Shown in pieces: positions 10,312-21,218 of a stretch of 64,000 nucleotides of DNA (positions are counted from its first letter, which is position 1; each line of letters starts with the position of its first letter). The stretch is from NCBI RefSeq assembly GCF_026262505.1, contig NC_067204.1, positions 24,087,300 through 24,151,299 of the forward strand, written 5' to 3'. A program made the position numbers and the translations under genes. The notes beneath the pieces are model-generated. The model saw nothing but the letters and a program-made list of their open reading frames with translations. It searched no databases and was not told where the DNA came from. The DNA is from Trichomonas vaginalis G3 (taxonomy: Eukaryota > Parabasalia > Trichomonadida > Trichomonadidae).

Positions 10312-11360
10312 AAGGGTTTCGTTTTGCGAAAAAAACGTACAATACGCAATTTCGCTAAAAAAACATTTAGCTAGCAATTTCGACCTTTGACTCCACTCAA
10401 GACGTCACTTTTTTAATTTTGCGGTATCATATTTTTGGAAAATCTTTATGAATATTATATAAAAAGTCTCTTTAATATCTATATTTCATATTTTTATCGA
10501 TTTTTAAAGTTTTTGCGAAAGTATTCAATTATTTTTGCTATTTGGTCGGGTAAATGTCAGATTTGCGACATTTTCTGATATGATATTCAGATTCTACGTT
10601 GATAATAATGCTTATAGAACCTCTTGCTATTGTGTCAAAATTGCGAAACCGATAGCAAAAATATTCGCAATATCAAAATTGAGATATTGAGTGAATTATG
10701 CATTATAGAGATTAAAAATCTGATTTGTGAAAACATCTCATCAGTTTCTAGCTAATTCAAAAATCTTTACTATCTTATTCGATTAAAATGAAAAGGGAAT
10801 AGTTTCATTATGCTTTAAATGACAGCCTTATAATATAATCATAGTTTTCGCTCAATATGCAGCATTTTTTTTTCGAAATCTATGGTCAATATCCTAAATA
10901 CTGATTGCTTTGCATTCATATCTCTTACATTTTCTATACCCACATCAATATTCATTGCTATTCCTATCTTTTTCATTTTTGTTTGTTTCTCATAATTTCT
11001 CAAAAAACATGATAACTTGATATTTGCAAATATCATACTTTATAACGTAAATAAGAACTTGACCTATTAAGAAAAGCAGTAATGAAAAGAAAATCTGAAA
11101 TTCATAAAAATTACAAGTTTCTGATGACAATTAGCTTAATTAAACCAGGTACAAGATTATATAATTGTATTTTCTATCCAATTATCCATATAATATCTTA
11201 TCCAGAAAAAATAACTTGATCAATACCAAATGATTTTTTAACTAGTAAATAAAGTATTTTCTTTACACACACATTGTATATCATAGTTTTTTTTTGGTTT
11301 CGCAAAACATCCAAAAACAAATATGCTATAAAAGTGACAATTTTAGCAAAACGAAACCCT
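10312..11360. mobile_element. Non-coding TIR element of about 1.05 kb upstream of the coiled-coil gene
   Basis: AAGGGTTTCGTTTTGC at 10312-10327 is repeated in exact inverted form (GCAAAACGAAACCCTT) at 11346-11361. TAATAAT-like sequence flanks both ends, so a short target duplication is possible but ambiguous. The interior is A+T-rich with several GCGA/TCGC-containing words and encodes nothing recognisable. Its left end lies about 90 bases from the start codon of the coiled-coil gene, so it may carry or displace promoter sequence. Confidence 0.5.
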
Positions 11361-11804
11361 TATTAATAATGACGAAATGGGTATTCTAAGTTTAATATTT
11401 TCTAAATGTTTACAACAATTTTTTATGTCGAGCGTAACAATTTTTGTGAATAATAAAAAAAAGTAGCGGTTTGTTCGACCATACCTTATTTAACCCTGCT
11501 CATCCAGAGTCACCATCAATATGGAAACTCTTTTCACTACAGGGGATAAACTGAATGTTAAAAGCTCATTATTTCTGGTGGAATGGTGTGTTCAGGCATT
11601 CAAATATTACTCTCATTTTAAGAGTTTTTCCATATTTTTTTCGGATTTGGATGATTTCGATAGTGTATTTGTAAAATGTCAATTAAGTCGTATTGTAATA
11701 TACATATAAATTTGAATTATTAAGTCACATTTCTATATCCGGAAATACGATCTCTACCGTTGTAAGATTTGGAAGTATGTAACGATTGTTCTAAGTCGTG
11801 TATG
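11361..11804. other. Intergenic spacer
   Basis: No supportable gene. A 62-codon plus-strand open frame at 11521-11709 has no recognisable domain and is probably chance. Confidence 0.5.
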
Positions 11805-12944
11805 TCATGAATTAGATATTATTACCTTTTGATAATGAAATTTTTTTGAGTCATATTTTATATAATTTTGAAATTTCTCACCTTCGTTAGCATTTTCTTC
11901 GGGTAATATTATTTCTTTGAGTGTGATTTCTTCTGGAGGTCCGTTAACTTGTGTTAGCTTATTATATATGTCAATTACTTTGTCATGACCTTGTAACTTG
12001 GCCTAGTCTAATGGTGTTCTTTTAACTTTGTCTTGTGAGTTCGGATCAGCACCATATTCAAAAAGAATTTGAAATACTACAGCTGAACCGTTTTCGCAAG
12101 CTTTTTGCAAAGGAGTTTCTTTAAAGTTGTTTTTGGGATCAACGGTAGCTCCAAACGCTAGTAGTAGCTTTACAGCTTTATCTTGTGATAGCCAAGCAGC
12201 AAGATGAAGAGGCGTATTGCCTTTACTATCTCTAATTTCTGTATCAGCGCCTTGTTTAAGTAAAATAGTCAAAAAATCAATTCTAAAGTTAAGGATTGCA
12301 ATATGCATTGCTGAATTTCCTTTGAACACTGCATTAATATCGACGTTATATCTAAATAAATCATAAAGAGTTTCAACATCACCATTGGTGCATGCTGTTT
12401 GAATTGGAAGGTGTTCATCATTTGGTTCATGAGGATTTGCACCTTTAGATAATAAAAACTTAATTATAGGATTGCAAGCAACTTGGCAAGCACGATGGAA
12501 AGCTGTGTTATTATACTTATCTTTAAGCTGGATGTCAGCTCCATGATCATATAAAATTTGAACAATTTCAAAGTGTCCAAACCAACTTGCTAATTCAATT
12601 GGGGAATATCCTTCTATTGTTTGAGCATTTATCGATCTGCCGCGACTTAATATTTCATTCATCATATCAAAATAACCGTGGTTAGCTGCAAAGTGAATGG
12701 GCATCCAATTATTGTTATTTGGCAAGTTTGTGTCTACACCTTTATCATAAAGGTATTTCAAACACCTTAAACTTCCATAAGAAGCACAAATGTGAATTAA
12801 ACTAAACGTTTGGGAATGAAAATCAACAAGTGATATATCAGGAATTCCTGATTTTGGCTGAGGACCCTTCATTAGCTCTCTGTTAAGTATTTTTACATTA
12901 TCATTTTTGCAACAATGAATTATTAGATCAATTCCAGTAAGCAT
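11805..12944 (-). pseudogene. Ankyrin-repeat gene interrupted by one in-frame stop
   Basis: The ATG at 12942-12944 opens a 313-codon frame that ends at a TAG (12003-12005). The same frame then stays open for another 65 codons to a TGA at 11805-11807. The break falls inside an ankyrin repeat: RTPLD, then the stop, then AKLQGHDKVIDIY, which is normal repeat continuation. About eight ankyrin repeats are visible upstream (cores LYDKGVDTN, LYDHGADIQ, LLSKGANPH, LLKQGADTE, LLAFGATVD, LFEYGADPN). It therefore looks like a nearly intact host gene with one premature stop; read-through or a base-call error are alternatives. It is divergent to the BTB-like gene at 13276, with about 330 bases between starts. 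Confidence 0.75.
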
Positions 12945-13275
12945 TTATGAATGACTGTTTTGATATTTTAGCTTTTATAGCATTTGAATCATACCTCTGA
13001 TTCTTTTATAAACATGTTTGAAGATTAACAATCAATTCAAATTAGAATTTACTTCACGAATTCATTATTGTTTTGTAAAATATCGTAATTGAAAAAATTA
13101 AGAGAATAATATTGTTATTATGTTATAAATTTCGATCAATAAAAAAATATTATTTATTTTAATGAGTAGCCTTGTGAAATTCACTTTATTCATGTTTGGC
13201 ATACAATTACTTCAAAGAAAATCATAATTCAAAGATGGAAAAAAAGTCGAAATGTAAAAAAAAAAACTTTTTCCA
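12945..13275. promoter_or_regulatory. Divergent intergenic region between ankyrin and BTB-like genes
   Basis: About 330 bases of A+T-rich sequence separate the two start codons and probably hold both promoters. The word CTTTTTCCA lies directly before the plus-strand ATG, and a near copy (CTTTTCCA) precedes the start of the paralog at 15069. That makes it a candidate initiator-like element. This is an inference from two sequences only. Confidence 0.35.
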
Positions 13276-14256
13276 ATGAGCGATATCATGAATCGAGTTT
13301 ATGAATCATTGCAAATGTTCGACAATCATTCCATCACGATATACATCAACGATCATGCCTATGATACAAATCTTTTTATTGGTTTGGCAATTAGCGATAA
13401 ATTGCGAAATGATTTTTATTTAAATCGATCAACTAAAGAATTTCGATTCAATATAAACATAAGTGACACAAATACATATAAAATATTTGAAAAGATATTG
13501 AAACTGCAAATTCCAGAGAACATAGGAGATAAAATTGCAATTGACTTTTTAAAACTAGGAGAAGAAATGAAAAGCAAGTCATTAATGTCATTCTTTATTA
13601 ATAGATATGGCAACGATACATACACCACTGATGATATACTCATAAAAATCAAATACTGCAACTATATTGGTTACACTGAAAAAATATTCGATTTTATATG
13701 TGATAATATAGATTCAATAAATCATAATGATCTTATTGATTCTATCGCTGAAGCTGGATTAGATTTTGCAGAACAATTGATCATTCATATGAAAAATAGA
13801 AATTTAAACACAAATGATATCATATTCTCTTTAATCAATAAAAATCCTATATTCATCGAAATCATATCATATCTAAATGATGACTATACTGAAATCAGAT
13901 ATGCAATAGATTCACTCAAAAACTTATCAACTAATGAAGGAAAATCATCAATCATATCAATTTTCAAAACAATTCTAGATAAAAGTAAAGAAAAAGATTT
14001 CAGAATTAAACAATTAGAGTGTGAACTTACAACAACTAAAGACGAATTGACAAAATTACGTAATGAAAACGCAAAACTTAAACAAGAACCAAAGCAGGAG
14101 GAGAATAACAAGAACTCTTCTGATTATGATACTCCCTCATCATCTTCATCATCTGATGAAGAGAAGAAAGAGGAATTCGACTCAATGCCTGTCAAGGAAC
14201 ACAGGCACAAACACCGCAAACACCGCAAACACCATTCCCACTATAAGGGTGATTGA
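13276..14256 (+). CDS. BTB-like/coiled-coil protein with replaced acidic-His tail (326 aa)
   Basis: A complete frame from ATG 13276 to TGA 14254-14256. Residues 1-100 look like the degenerate BTB/POZ-like domain common in trichomonad ankyrin and leucine-rich proteins (NHSITIYINDHAYDTNLFIG). A helical BACK-like part follows to about 230, then a coiled coil to about 275. The last 50 residues are unlike the paralog at 15069: KQEPKQEEN, a run of Ser, then Asp/Glu, and a Lys/His tail (HRHKHRKHRKHH). The paralog instead continues with coiled coil and ankyrin repeats. A decayed remnant of that old 3' part lies downstream (about 14390-14600), so this gene seems to have acquired a new C-terminus. Function unknown; probably an adaptor. 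Confidence 0.8.
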   Translation: MSDIMNRVYESLQMFDNHSITIYINDHAYDTNLFIGLAISDKLRNDFYLNRSTKEFRFNINISDTNTYKIFEKILKLQIPENIGDKIAIDFLKLGEEMKSKSLMSFFINRYGNDTYTTDDILIKIKYCNYIGYTEKIFDFICDNIDSINHNDLIDSIAEAGLDFAEQLIIHMKNRNLNTNDIIFSLINKNPIFIEIISYLNDDYTEIRYAIDSLKNLSTNEGKSSIISIFKTILDKSKEKDFRIKQLECELTTTKDELTKLRNENAKLKQEPKQEENNKNSSDYDTPSSSSSSDEEKKEEFDSMPVKEHRHKHRKHRKHHSHYKGD

Positions 14257-14620
14257 GAAATTCCACAACAGAAAATACTGAGCATAATATATTAACAATT
14301 GAAATACCATTTATAAAAAGGAAACACACATTTCTTTGATCCATTTTAACGAGAATAAGAAGTTAATAAATTCCTTCAAATAGATAAAGATATAATAATA
14401 CAAAATCAGATGAAATTTCAAAATTAAGATTAGAAAGTGAAAAAAGCAAATAACTTGTTGAAAAAGAGTGGCAAATCGCTACCAAACTGTAATTATATAT
14501 AGAATAAGGTTCCTAGAACTTTATGATTTAATTAAAATTGCTTCAGAATAAAGATATATAGCAACACTCTTTTATCATTCTCAAAAATGGAATCTTTGGA
14601 TATTTGAGATGTTTAGTTTA
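14257..14620 (+). pseudogene. Decayed former 3' part of the BTB-like gene
   Basis: Non-coding now, but words such as ATTTCAAAATTAAGATTAG, GATTTAATTAAAATTGCTTC and AGCAACACTCTTTTATCATT match, with many changes, the coiled-coil segment of the paralog at about 15985-16210. It is therefore the abandoned 3' portion of the gene at 13276, after the new tail and stop took over. Confidence 0.6.
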
Positions 14621-14644
14621 CAAAAGATTTTACTCAACACAGAC

Positions 14645-15000
14645 TGAATTTCCTTTGAACACTGCATTAATATCGACGTTATATCTAAATAAATCATAAA
14701 GAGTTTCAACATCACCATTGGTGCATGCTGTTTGAATTGGAAGGTGTTCATCATTTGGTTCATGAGGATTTGCACCTTTAGATAATAAAAACTTAATTAT
14801 AGGATTGCAAGCAACTTGGCAAGCACGATGGAAAGCTGTGTTATTATACTTATCTTTAAGCTGAATGTCAGCTCCATGACATAATTGTCCAACCAACTTG
14901 CTAATTCAATTGGGGAATAGGCTTTTATTGTTTGAGCATTTATCGATCCGCCGCGACTTAATATTTTATTCATCATATCAAAATATCCGTGCTTGCAAAT
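14645..15000 (-). pseudogene. Fragment of a duplicated ankyrin gene
   Basis: This minus-strand piece repeats part of the ankyrin gene at 11805-12944. The stretch 14645-14880 appears identical or nearly so to about 12310-12545 (cores LKDKYNNTAFHRAC and LLSKGANPHEPND). Beyond that, to about 15000, the match to 12550-12690 is clearly diverged. Both ends of the gene are missing. It stands divergent to the second BTB-like gene, mirroring the arrangement of the first pair. Confidence 0.7.
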
Positions 15001-15068
15001 TATTTCTACTTATGTTGGCAAAAATATGTAAATGAAGTGAAGTGAAGATAAAATACCACACTTTTCCA

Positions 15069-16576
15069 ATGTGCGATATTATAGGTAGAGTATATGAATC
15101 ATTACAAATTTTCGATAATCATTCTATTAAGATATACATCAACGATCATGCCTATGATACAAATCTTTTTATTGGTTTGGCAATTAGCGATAAATTGCGA
15201 AATGATTTTTATTTAAATCGATCAACTAAAGAATTTCGATTCAATATAAACATAAGTGACACAAATACATATAAAATATTTGAAAAGATATTGAAACTGC
15301 AAATTCCAGAGAACATAGGAGATAAAATTGCAATTGACTTTTTAAAACTAGGAGAAGAAATGAAAAGCAAGTCATTAATGTCATTCTTTATTAATAGATA
15401 TGGCAACGATACATACACCACTGATGATATACTCATAAAAATCAAATACTGCAACTATATTGGTTACACTGAAAAAATATTCGATTTATATGTGATAATA
15501 TAGATTCAATAAATCATAATGATCTTATTGATTCTATCGCTGAAGCTGGATTAGATTTTGCAGAACAATTGATCATTCATATGAAAAATAGAAATTTAAA
15601 CACAAATGATATCATATTCTCTTTAATCAATAAAAATCCTATATTCATCGAAATCATATCATATCTAAATGATGACTATACTGAAATCAGATATGCAATA
15701 GATTCACTCAAAAACTTATCAACTAATGAAGGAAAATCATCAATCATATCAATTTTCAAAACAATTCTAGATAAAAGTAAAGAAAAAGATTTCAGAATTA
15801 AACAATTAGAGTGTGAACTTACAACAACTAAAGACGAATTGACAAAATTACGTAATGAAAACGCAAAACTTAAACAAGATATTTCAAATCAGAATGATGA
15901 GTTAACAAAAATGAGAAGAGAATGTGTTTCTTCAAAAGATGAAATAGATGCATTAAAAAGAAATAATGATTCAAAGTCAGAAGAAATCACAAAACTAAGA
16001 TTAGAAAATGAAGAAGGCAAAATATTTATTGAAAAAATTGGTGAATATTTACCAAAAATAAAGAAAATCAATAATATGAATTTAGTTGGATCAAAATTCA
16101 ACGAAGTTTATGACTTAATTAAAACTTCTTCTAATGAAAGAGATATGGCAACAATCTTTTATTATTCTCAAAAAGTATCATCTACTGTTGAACCAAAAAT
16201 GGAAAATTTGAGCGTTTATTTAACATCACCAAGTCGGGGAGATTTTCAATTAACTAAAGATTTTATTGAATGTGGGCAGGATGCATTTCTTTTAACTAAT
16301 AAACATAGAACATTAGTTCATTTATTTGCAGAAAAAGGTAATCTTGAAGCCATTAAATACTTTATGAGGTATAATTATGATTTAAATCAGAAAGATATTG
16401 ATGGGAATACTCTTCTTCATTTGGCAACATTGAATTGTTATTATGATTTATGCGAATATCTATGTTATCAACCTAATATTAATGTTAATATAAGAAATAA
16501 TAGCTATGATACTCCATTAGATATTGCTAAGAGAAGAGGTTATGATCGAATTCGAGATCTTTTAAACAAAATATAA
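15069..16576 (+). pseudogene. BTB-like/coiled-coil/ankyrin gene with one frameshift
   Basis: Paralog of the gene at 13276. The start matching that gene is the ATG at 15069; an upstream in-frame ATG at 15042 exists but is not conserved. The BTB-like and BACK-like parts run to about 15490, where one T is missing from a T run compared with the paralog, shifting the frame. The second open part (to the TAA at 16574-16576) holds a coiled coil, a helical segment, and two to three C-terminal ankyrin repeats (NLEAIKYFMRYNYDLN, TLLHLATLN, TPLDIAKRRG). Apart from this one base the gene looks intact, so it may be a very young pseudogene or a base-call error in the homopolymer. Confidence 0.75.
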
Positions 16577-16756
16577 GTATCATATAATAAAAGAAAGTAA
16601 GTCTCTGTAAAAGAAGCATGTTTATATCTAACAGAATAGCTAGAATAGCTATAATATATTTGATAAAACGAAATAATAAAAATAAAAAAAAATTAAATTA
16701 TATCTGATAAAATGAAATCTAATTGATTTCGTTTAAATACAAAAATTACTAGTTAA

Positions 16757-17257
16757 TTATTTAGTTAAAGAGCCTTCTATTTTATCCAAACGCCTTGAAA
16801 TTTTAAGAAATTCCAGATTTAAATTGCTTTGCATATTAGAAAGTTGTGATAGGAAATTGAGCTGATATTTATCGAATTCTTGAATGATTTCTTGAGTAAA
16901 ATGAAAATCAATTGAAGATTTTTTGGATTCGTTTGATTTTTGTGTCTTTTCTGGAATTTCTTTTGGTGGCTCAACTACTTGCTCATTTGTAATTATTACT
17001 TCATTAAAATCGTTCTTTTCATTAACATCATTTCGAAATGGGGAAGAAAATTGTGCAGGAGGTGAAAGTTGTAGAGGAGAAAGTAATACTTTCGACTTTT
17101 TATTATAATGTTTACTTTTATCGATATTTAAATGCAAAGCGTCTGTCTGGATAATAATATTATTTGGATTTCGTTTGTTTTGCTTATTTACTTGATTTAT
17201 TATTTCTCTAGCTGATCTAGGAGTTCTAACTCCTGATCTCTTAGCAGCTCCTGTCAT
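16757..17257 (-). CDS. Small basic hypothetical protein (166 aa)
   Basis: A complete frame from the ATG at 17255-17257 to the TAA at 16757-16759. The N-terminal 55 residues are strongly basic (KRSGVRTPRSAREIINQ). A Pro/Ser-rich middle (LLSPLQLSPPAQFSSPF) and an acidic linker follow. The last 50 residues are amphipathic and probably form a short coiled coil (FLSQLSNMQSNLNLEFLK). No known domain, signal peptide or membrane segment was recognised. Its 3' end converges on the BTB-like pseudogene about 180 bases away. The basic head and coiled tail would suit a nucleic-acid- or cytoskeleton-binding protein, but this is speculation. Confidence 0.65.
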   Translation of the reverse strand: MTGAAKRSGVRTPRSAREIINQVNKQNKRNPNNIIIQTDALHLNIDKSKHYNKKSKVLLSPLQLSPPAQFSSPFRNDVNEKNDFNEVIITNEQVVEPPKEIPEKTQKSNESKKSSIDFHFTQEIIQEFDKYQLNFLSQLSNMQSNLNLEFLKISRRLDKIEGSLTK

Positions 17258-19017
17258 ACTAATTTAGCTGCAAAATCCTATTTTCTAACGGATAAAATAA
17301 TAAATCTTTTGAAAATTAATGTAAAACCAGATCATCATTTAAAAGCCTTGTTAAAACACAAAAGCCTTATTTTATTGGAATCTCTTCATTATATATGATG
17401 AAATTGAGAATTATCATTGAATACTGATCAAACAGAGTATAATGATCTGAATTTTCATCTCCATTATATATACATACGATCTCTTAATTCCAGAAAGTCA
17501 AATCTGATTATAATCAAATATTTTTATCCAAATTTTTATTAAATATCGTTACATCCTCATAAGCATGCTTCTATAAAATGATCAAATTTTGGAATTCTTA
17601 AGGTGACAAGTGATTTTTAAAATTTTGTAACTAATGAGAATAATCAGTGCCTAAAGTAATGGAAATCATGGAACTCTCAGGGGAAAATCCTTAACCACAA
17701 GTTGATTGATTCATATATGTATATATTTCTTTTAAAAAAAGATTAATGTATTAAATATGAATTTTTTAAAAGTCATGTTTAAAAAAAAATACCAAAAAAA
17801 GAAGAAGCAAATAAAATATATACCCTATAATTTTATGAATATGGCACTTTTCGTCGATTTTCAAAGAATTAAATCGCTTCTATCTCAATAACTAATAAAC
17901 ATATAAGATTTTTGAAAGTATATATATAGTGTACTACATCTCAAGATATTATTAATATGTATTAGAAAGAATAATATATTGGATTTTGATATCACAAAAT
18001 GACTTTTCAATTTATTGTAGTTCCTCACAGAGTTGAGATTCTACAAAATTCTTTGCAGATAATTTATGAAGGGATGATAGACTAACGAACTATAGATACA
18101 TGAATTGAAAATAAAAAAATCGATTAAATATGAACCTTCATAAACCGTTTAAGAAACTTAAAAACTATTCTTTATTGTTTATTTTGGACGAAGTTTAATA
18201 TGATTGTGGTTTTATTGGACAATAATCGAGTAACGGAAAAATATAACATTTATCTATAAAGTGAAAATTTAGAGGTATATTTCGTAAGATATTTCCTCTC
18301 TGATTACAAGAACTATTGTGAGCTATCAATCTAATGAAAGAGAGCAGATTTGGCCGTAATGAAAATGCAATACTTCGAAAATCAATGCAAAAAAGATTAA
18401 TTTGTTAGAAACAATCGACTATGACACTGAATTCTAAGAGCAAACGTTTACATTAGGATATTTTGATCATTTCCAAATATTGCAAAATTGCATTTAAACA
18501 AGTTAAGGAGAATACTATATTAACCGTGTTGTAAGGAAATATAACAATTTTAAAGATTTTGCGACAGAATTTGAAAAAATATGAAAATCAGATATATAAA
18601 AATTGAATAAAATAACATTATGATGGAATATAAGTAGATGAGCTATTAATGCTGCTATGATTTAAAATTGAGTAGTAATGAAATAGAATTTCGATTAAAA
18701 AAATTAATGTAATCGTATGAAAGCTTTGATCCAAATAATTAATATTCGCAAATATTTTAACCTACTAATAAAATTCTGATTATATTAAGATATTTTAAAA
18801 ATGAGATTCCAAATTGAATGGTGATGGAGATGAAAATTTTTAAAAATATAAATAAGAGGATAAATTGATTGAGATATTAACTAGTAAATATTTGAAAAAG
18901 TAAATTATTTGAAATCCTTTAAAAATGTTACGGATAAAAGCTATATAAATAAAATGACTGGTGTGGTTGGTTAGCTTAATGTGTAATATCAAAAAGAATT
19001 AATGGGTGTTGTGAAGT
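17258..19017. other. A+T-rich intergenic region, largely duplicated at 43.6-44.7 kb
   Basis: No gene is seen. From about 17,893 onward the sequence recurs at 43,626-44,744 with only small differences, marking the left edge of the large duplicated segment. The part before 17,893 is unique in this window. Confidence 0.6.
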
Positions 19018-19592
19018 GAGCAACTTTGAGAAGAATCATTTGTGATTCTTGTCAAAGTTGAATCAAAGACAACAATTGATAGACAATTGTTGTCTTTGTG
19101 TACAACATTCACTTGAATTATAAACAATAACAAGTGTTTGTTGTTCACTGAGCAACTTTGAGAAGAATCATTTGTGATTCTTGTCAAAGTTGAATCAAAG
19201 ACAACAATTGATAGACAATTGTTGTCTTTGTGTACAACATTCACTTGAATTATAAACAATAACAAGTGTTTGTTGTTCACTGAGCAACTTTGAGAAGAAT
19301 CATTTGTGATTCTTGTCAAAGTTGAATCAAAGACAACAATTGATAGACAATTGTTGTCTTTGTGTACAACATTCACTTGAATTATAAACAATAACAAGTG
19401 TTTGTTGTTCACTGAGCAACTTTGAGAAGAATCATTTGTGATTCTTGTCAAAGTTGAATCAAAGACAACAATTGATAGACAATTGTTGTCTTTGTGTACA
19501 ACATTCACTTGAATTATAAACAATAACAAGTGTTTGTTGTTCACTGAGCAACTTTGAGAAGAATCATTTGTGATTCTTGTCAAAGTTGAATC
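19018..19592. repeat. 132-bp tandem repeat array, four full copies plus a partial
   Basis: Units start at 19018, 19150, 19282, 19414 and 19546. Each unit contains at least two internal hairpins: TTTGAGAAGAATCA pairing around ATTTG with TGATTCTTGTCAAAG, and CAAAGACAACAATTG with CAATTGTTGTCTTTG around ATAGA. Since 132 is divisible by three, a minus-strand frame stays open across the array; it is a by-product of the repeat, not a gene. Confidence 0.85.
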
Positions 19593-19710
19593 AAATTTTT
19601 ATTTATTTCATGTATTTCTTTTTTAATATCGATATTCCTATTATTATTCTACCGTTTATTAATAAAAATATTTCTTGCAAAACCTTAAAAATAAAATTTT
19701 GGATTCTTCC

Positions 19711-20972
19711 TGTAATAAACAGAAATTCATCAAAAGTGACAGCTCTCAATTTTTTGACATTTGTAAATTCTAAATTGAATGAGAAAAATGAAATAATACT
19801 AAGCATAATACAATATTCTAGATTTAATTATAATTAGGAAAAAGTTAGTTTTGAGAGTACTTTTCATAGGCATATAGAATGAAATCTTCTGAAAAATAAT
19901 ATCACATAAACTCATATTATTTTCTAATATATAACTATTTTATATAAAAATCAAATTCAATGATCTTAAAAGCGAAGGATAAACCTCAAAATTTACGAAT
20001 ATAATGAGTGGGAATATAATGCTTATCTATCATAAAACCATATGAAATATCAATTTTTGCTTTACGCCTAATTTTTGACGACAATTAGCAAAAAATGTTA
20101 AATGTTAACACTCAGTCCATTTGAATATGAAAAATAAAATTGACTTTGATTAAATGTTTTTATTTATCATGCAATTCTTCTTGCGACCAAAGATTTGAAT
20201 AAAACTTCAAAAAATAAGATAGCTTAAAAAATAATATACGGTAGTGTTTACTAATAGATGAATAGTATATAAATTCTATTAAAATGGATTTGATCCAAAA
20301 AAATATAAAACCAAAAAATAATTGTTATAATTTAAATGAAGAAGTAATTAAAAACGATTTTTTTATGATCAAATTTTATATATTTTTTTGGATCAAATCC
20401 ATTTTAATAGAATTTATATACTATTCATCTATTAGTAAACACTACCGTATATTTTTTTAAGCTATCTTATTTTTTGAAGTTTTATTCAAATCTTTGGTCG
20501 CAAGAAGAATTGCATGATAAATAAAAACATTTAATCAAAGTCAATTTTATTTTTCATATTCAAATGGACTGAGTGTTAACATTTAACATTTTTTGCTAAT
20601 TGTCGTCAAAAATTAGGCGTAAAGCAAAAATTGATATTTCATATGGTTTTATGATAGATAAGCATTATATTCCCACTCATTATATTCGTAAATTTTGAGG
20701 TTTATCCTTCGCTTTTAAGATCATTGAATTTGATTTTTATATAAAATAGTTATATATTAGAAAATAATATGAGTTTATGTGATATTATTTTTCAGAAGAT
20801 TTCATTCTATATGCCTATGAAAAGTACTCTCAAAACTAACTTTTTCCTAATTATAATTAAATCTAGAATATTGTATTATGCTTAGTATTATTTCATTTTT
20901 CTCATTCAATTTAGAATTTACAAATGTCAAAAAATTGAGAGCTGTCACTTTTGATGAATTTCTGTTTATTAC
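19711..20972. mobile_element. Foldback element: two inverted arms of about 600 bp
   Basis: The sequence from 19711 (TGTAATAAACAGAAATTCAT) to about 20340 recurs in inverted order from about 20385 to 20972. The centre is a short spacer between GGATTTGATCC-like words. The arms appear nearly identical. The tips contain the word CAGAAATTCATCAAAAGTGAC, which occurs once more in inverted form at about 21069-21092. There is no coding capacity; a non-autonomous foldback transposon is the simplest reading. A second copy lies at 45439-46701. Confidence 0.7.
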
Positions 20973-21218
20973 AAAAAAGAATCTTTACAAAATATACATT
21001 TACTTTAATTAATATTTAAAAACGTGCTCTATCAAAAGTTCCAAAAATTCACTATTTTAGCTTTTCTGATGTGTCACTTTTGATGAATTTCTGTATACAA
21101 CACTTCCTTCTCATATACTGTACCCTTAGTTCTTTATTTTTAAAAATCTTATTTGGTGGTTACTCTCAATTTTCTCAATTTTCTGAGCAATCAATTTACT
21201 TTTTTATATCAAATTTTA

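Noticed and set aside
11521-11709. 62-codon open frame starting with ATG
   Set aside because: No recognisable feature and no sign of conservation; kept as intergenic.
18999-19583. 194-codon minus-strand open frame of identical 44-residue blocks
   Set aside because: It is produced by the 132-bp tandem repeat, whose length is a multiple of three; it has no gene-like start, and hairpins explain the sequence.
21153-21218. Upstream extension of the helical-repeat gene
   Set aside because: Open, but it begins at a TTG; the first ATG at 21219 is the more likely start in a eukaryote.
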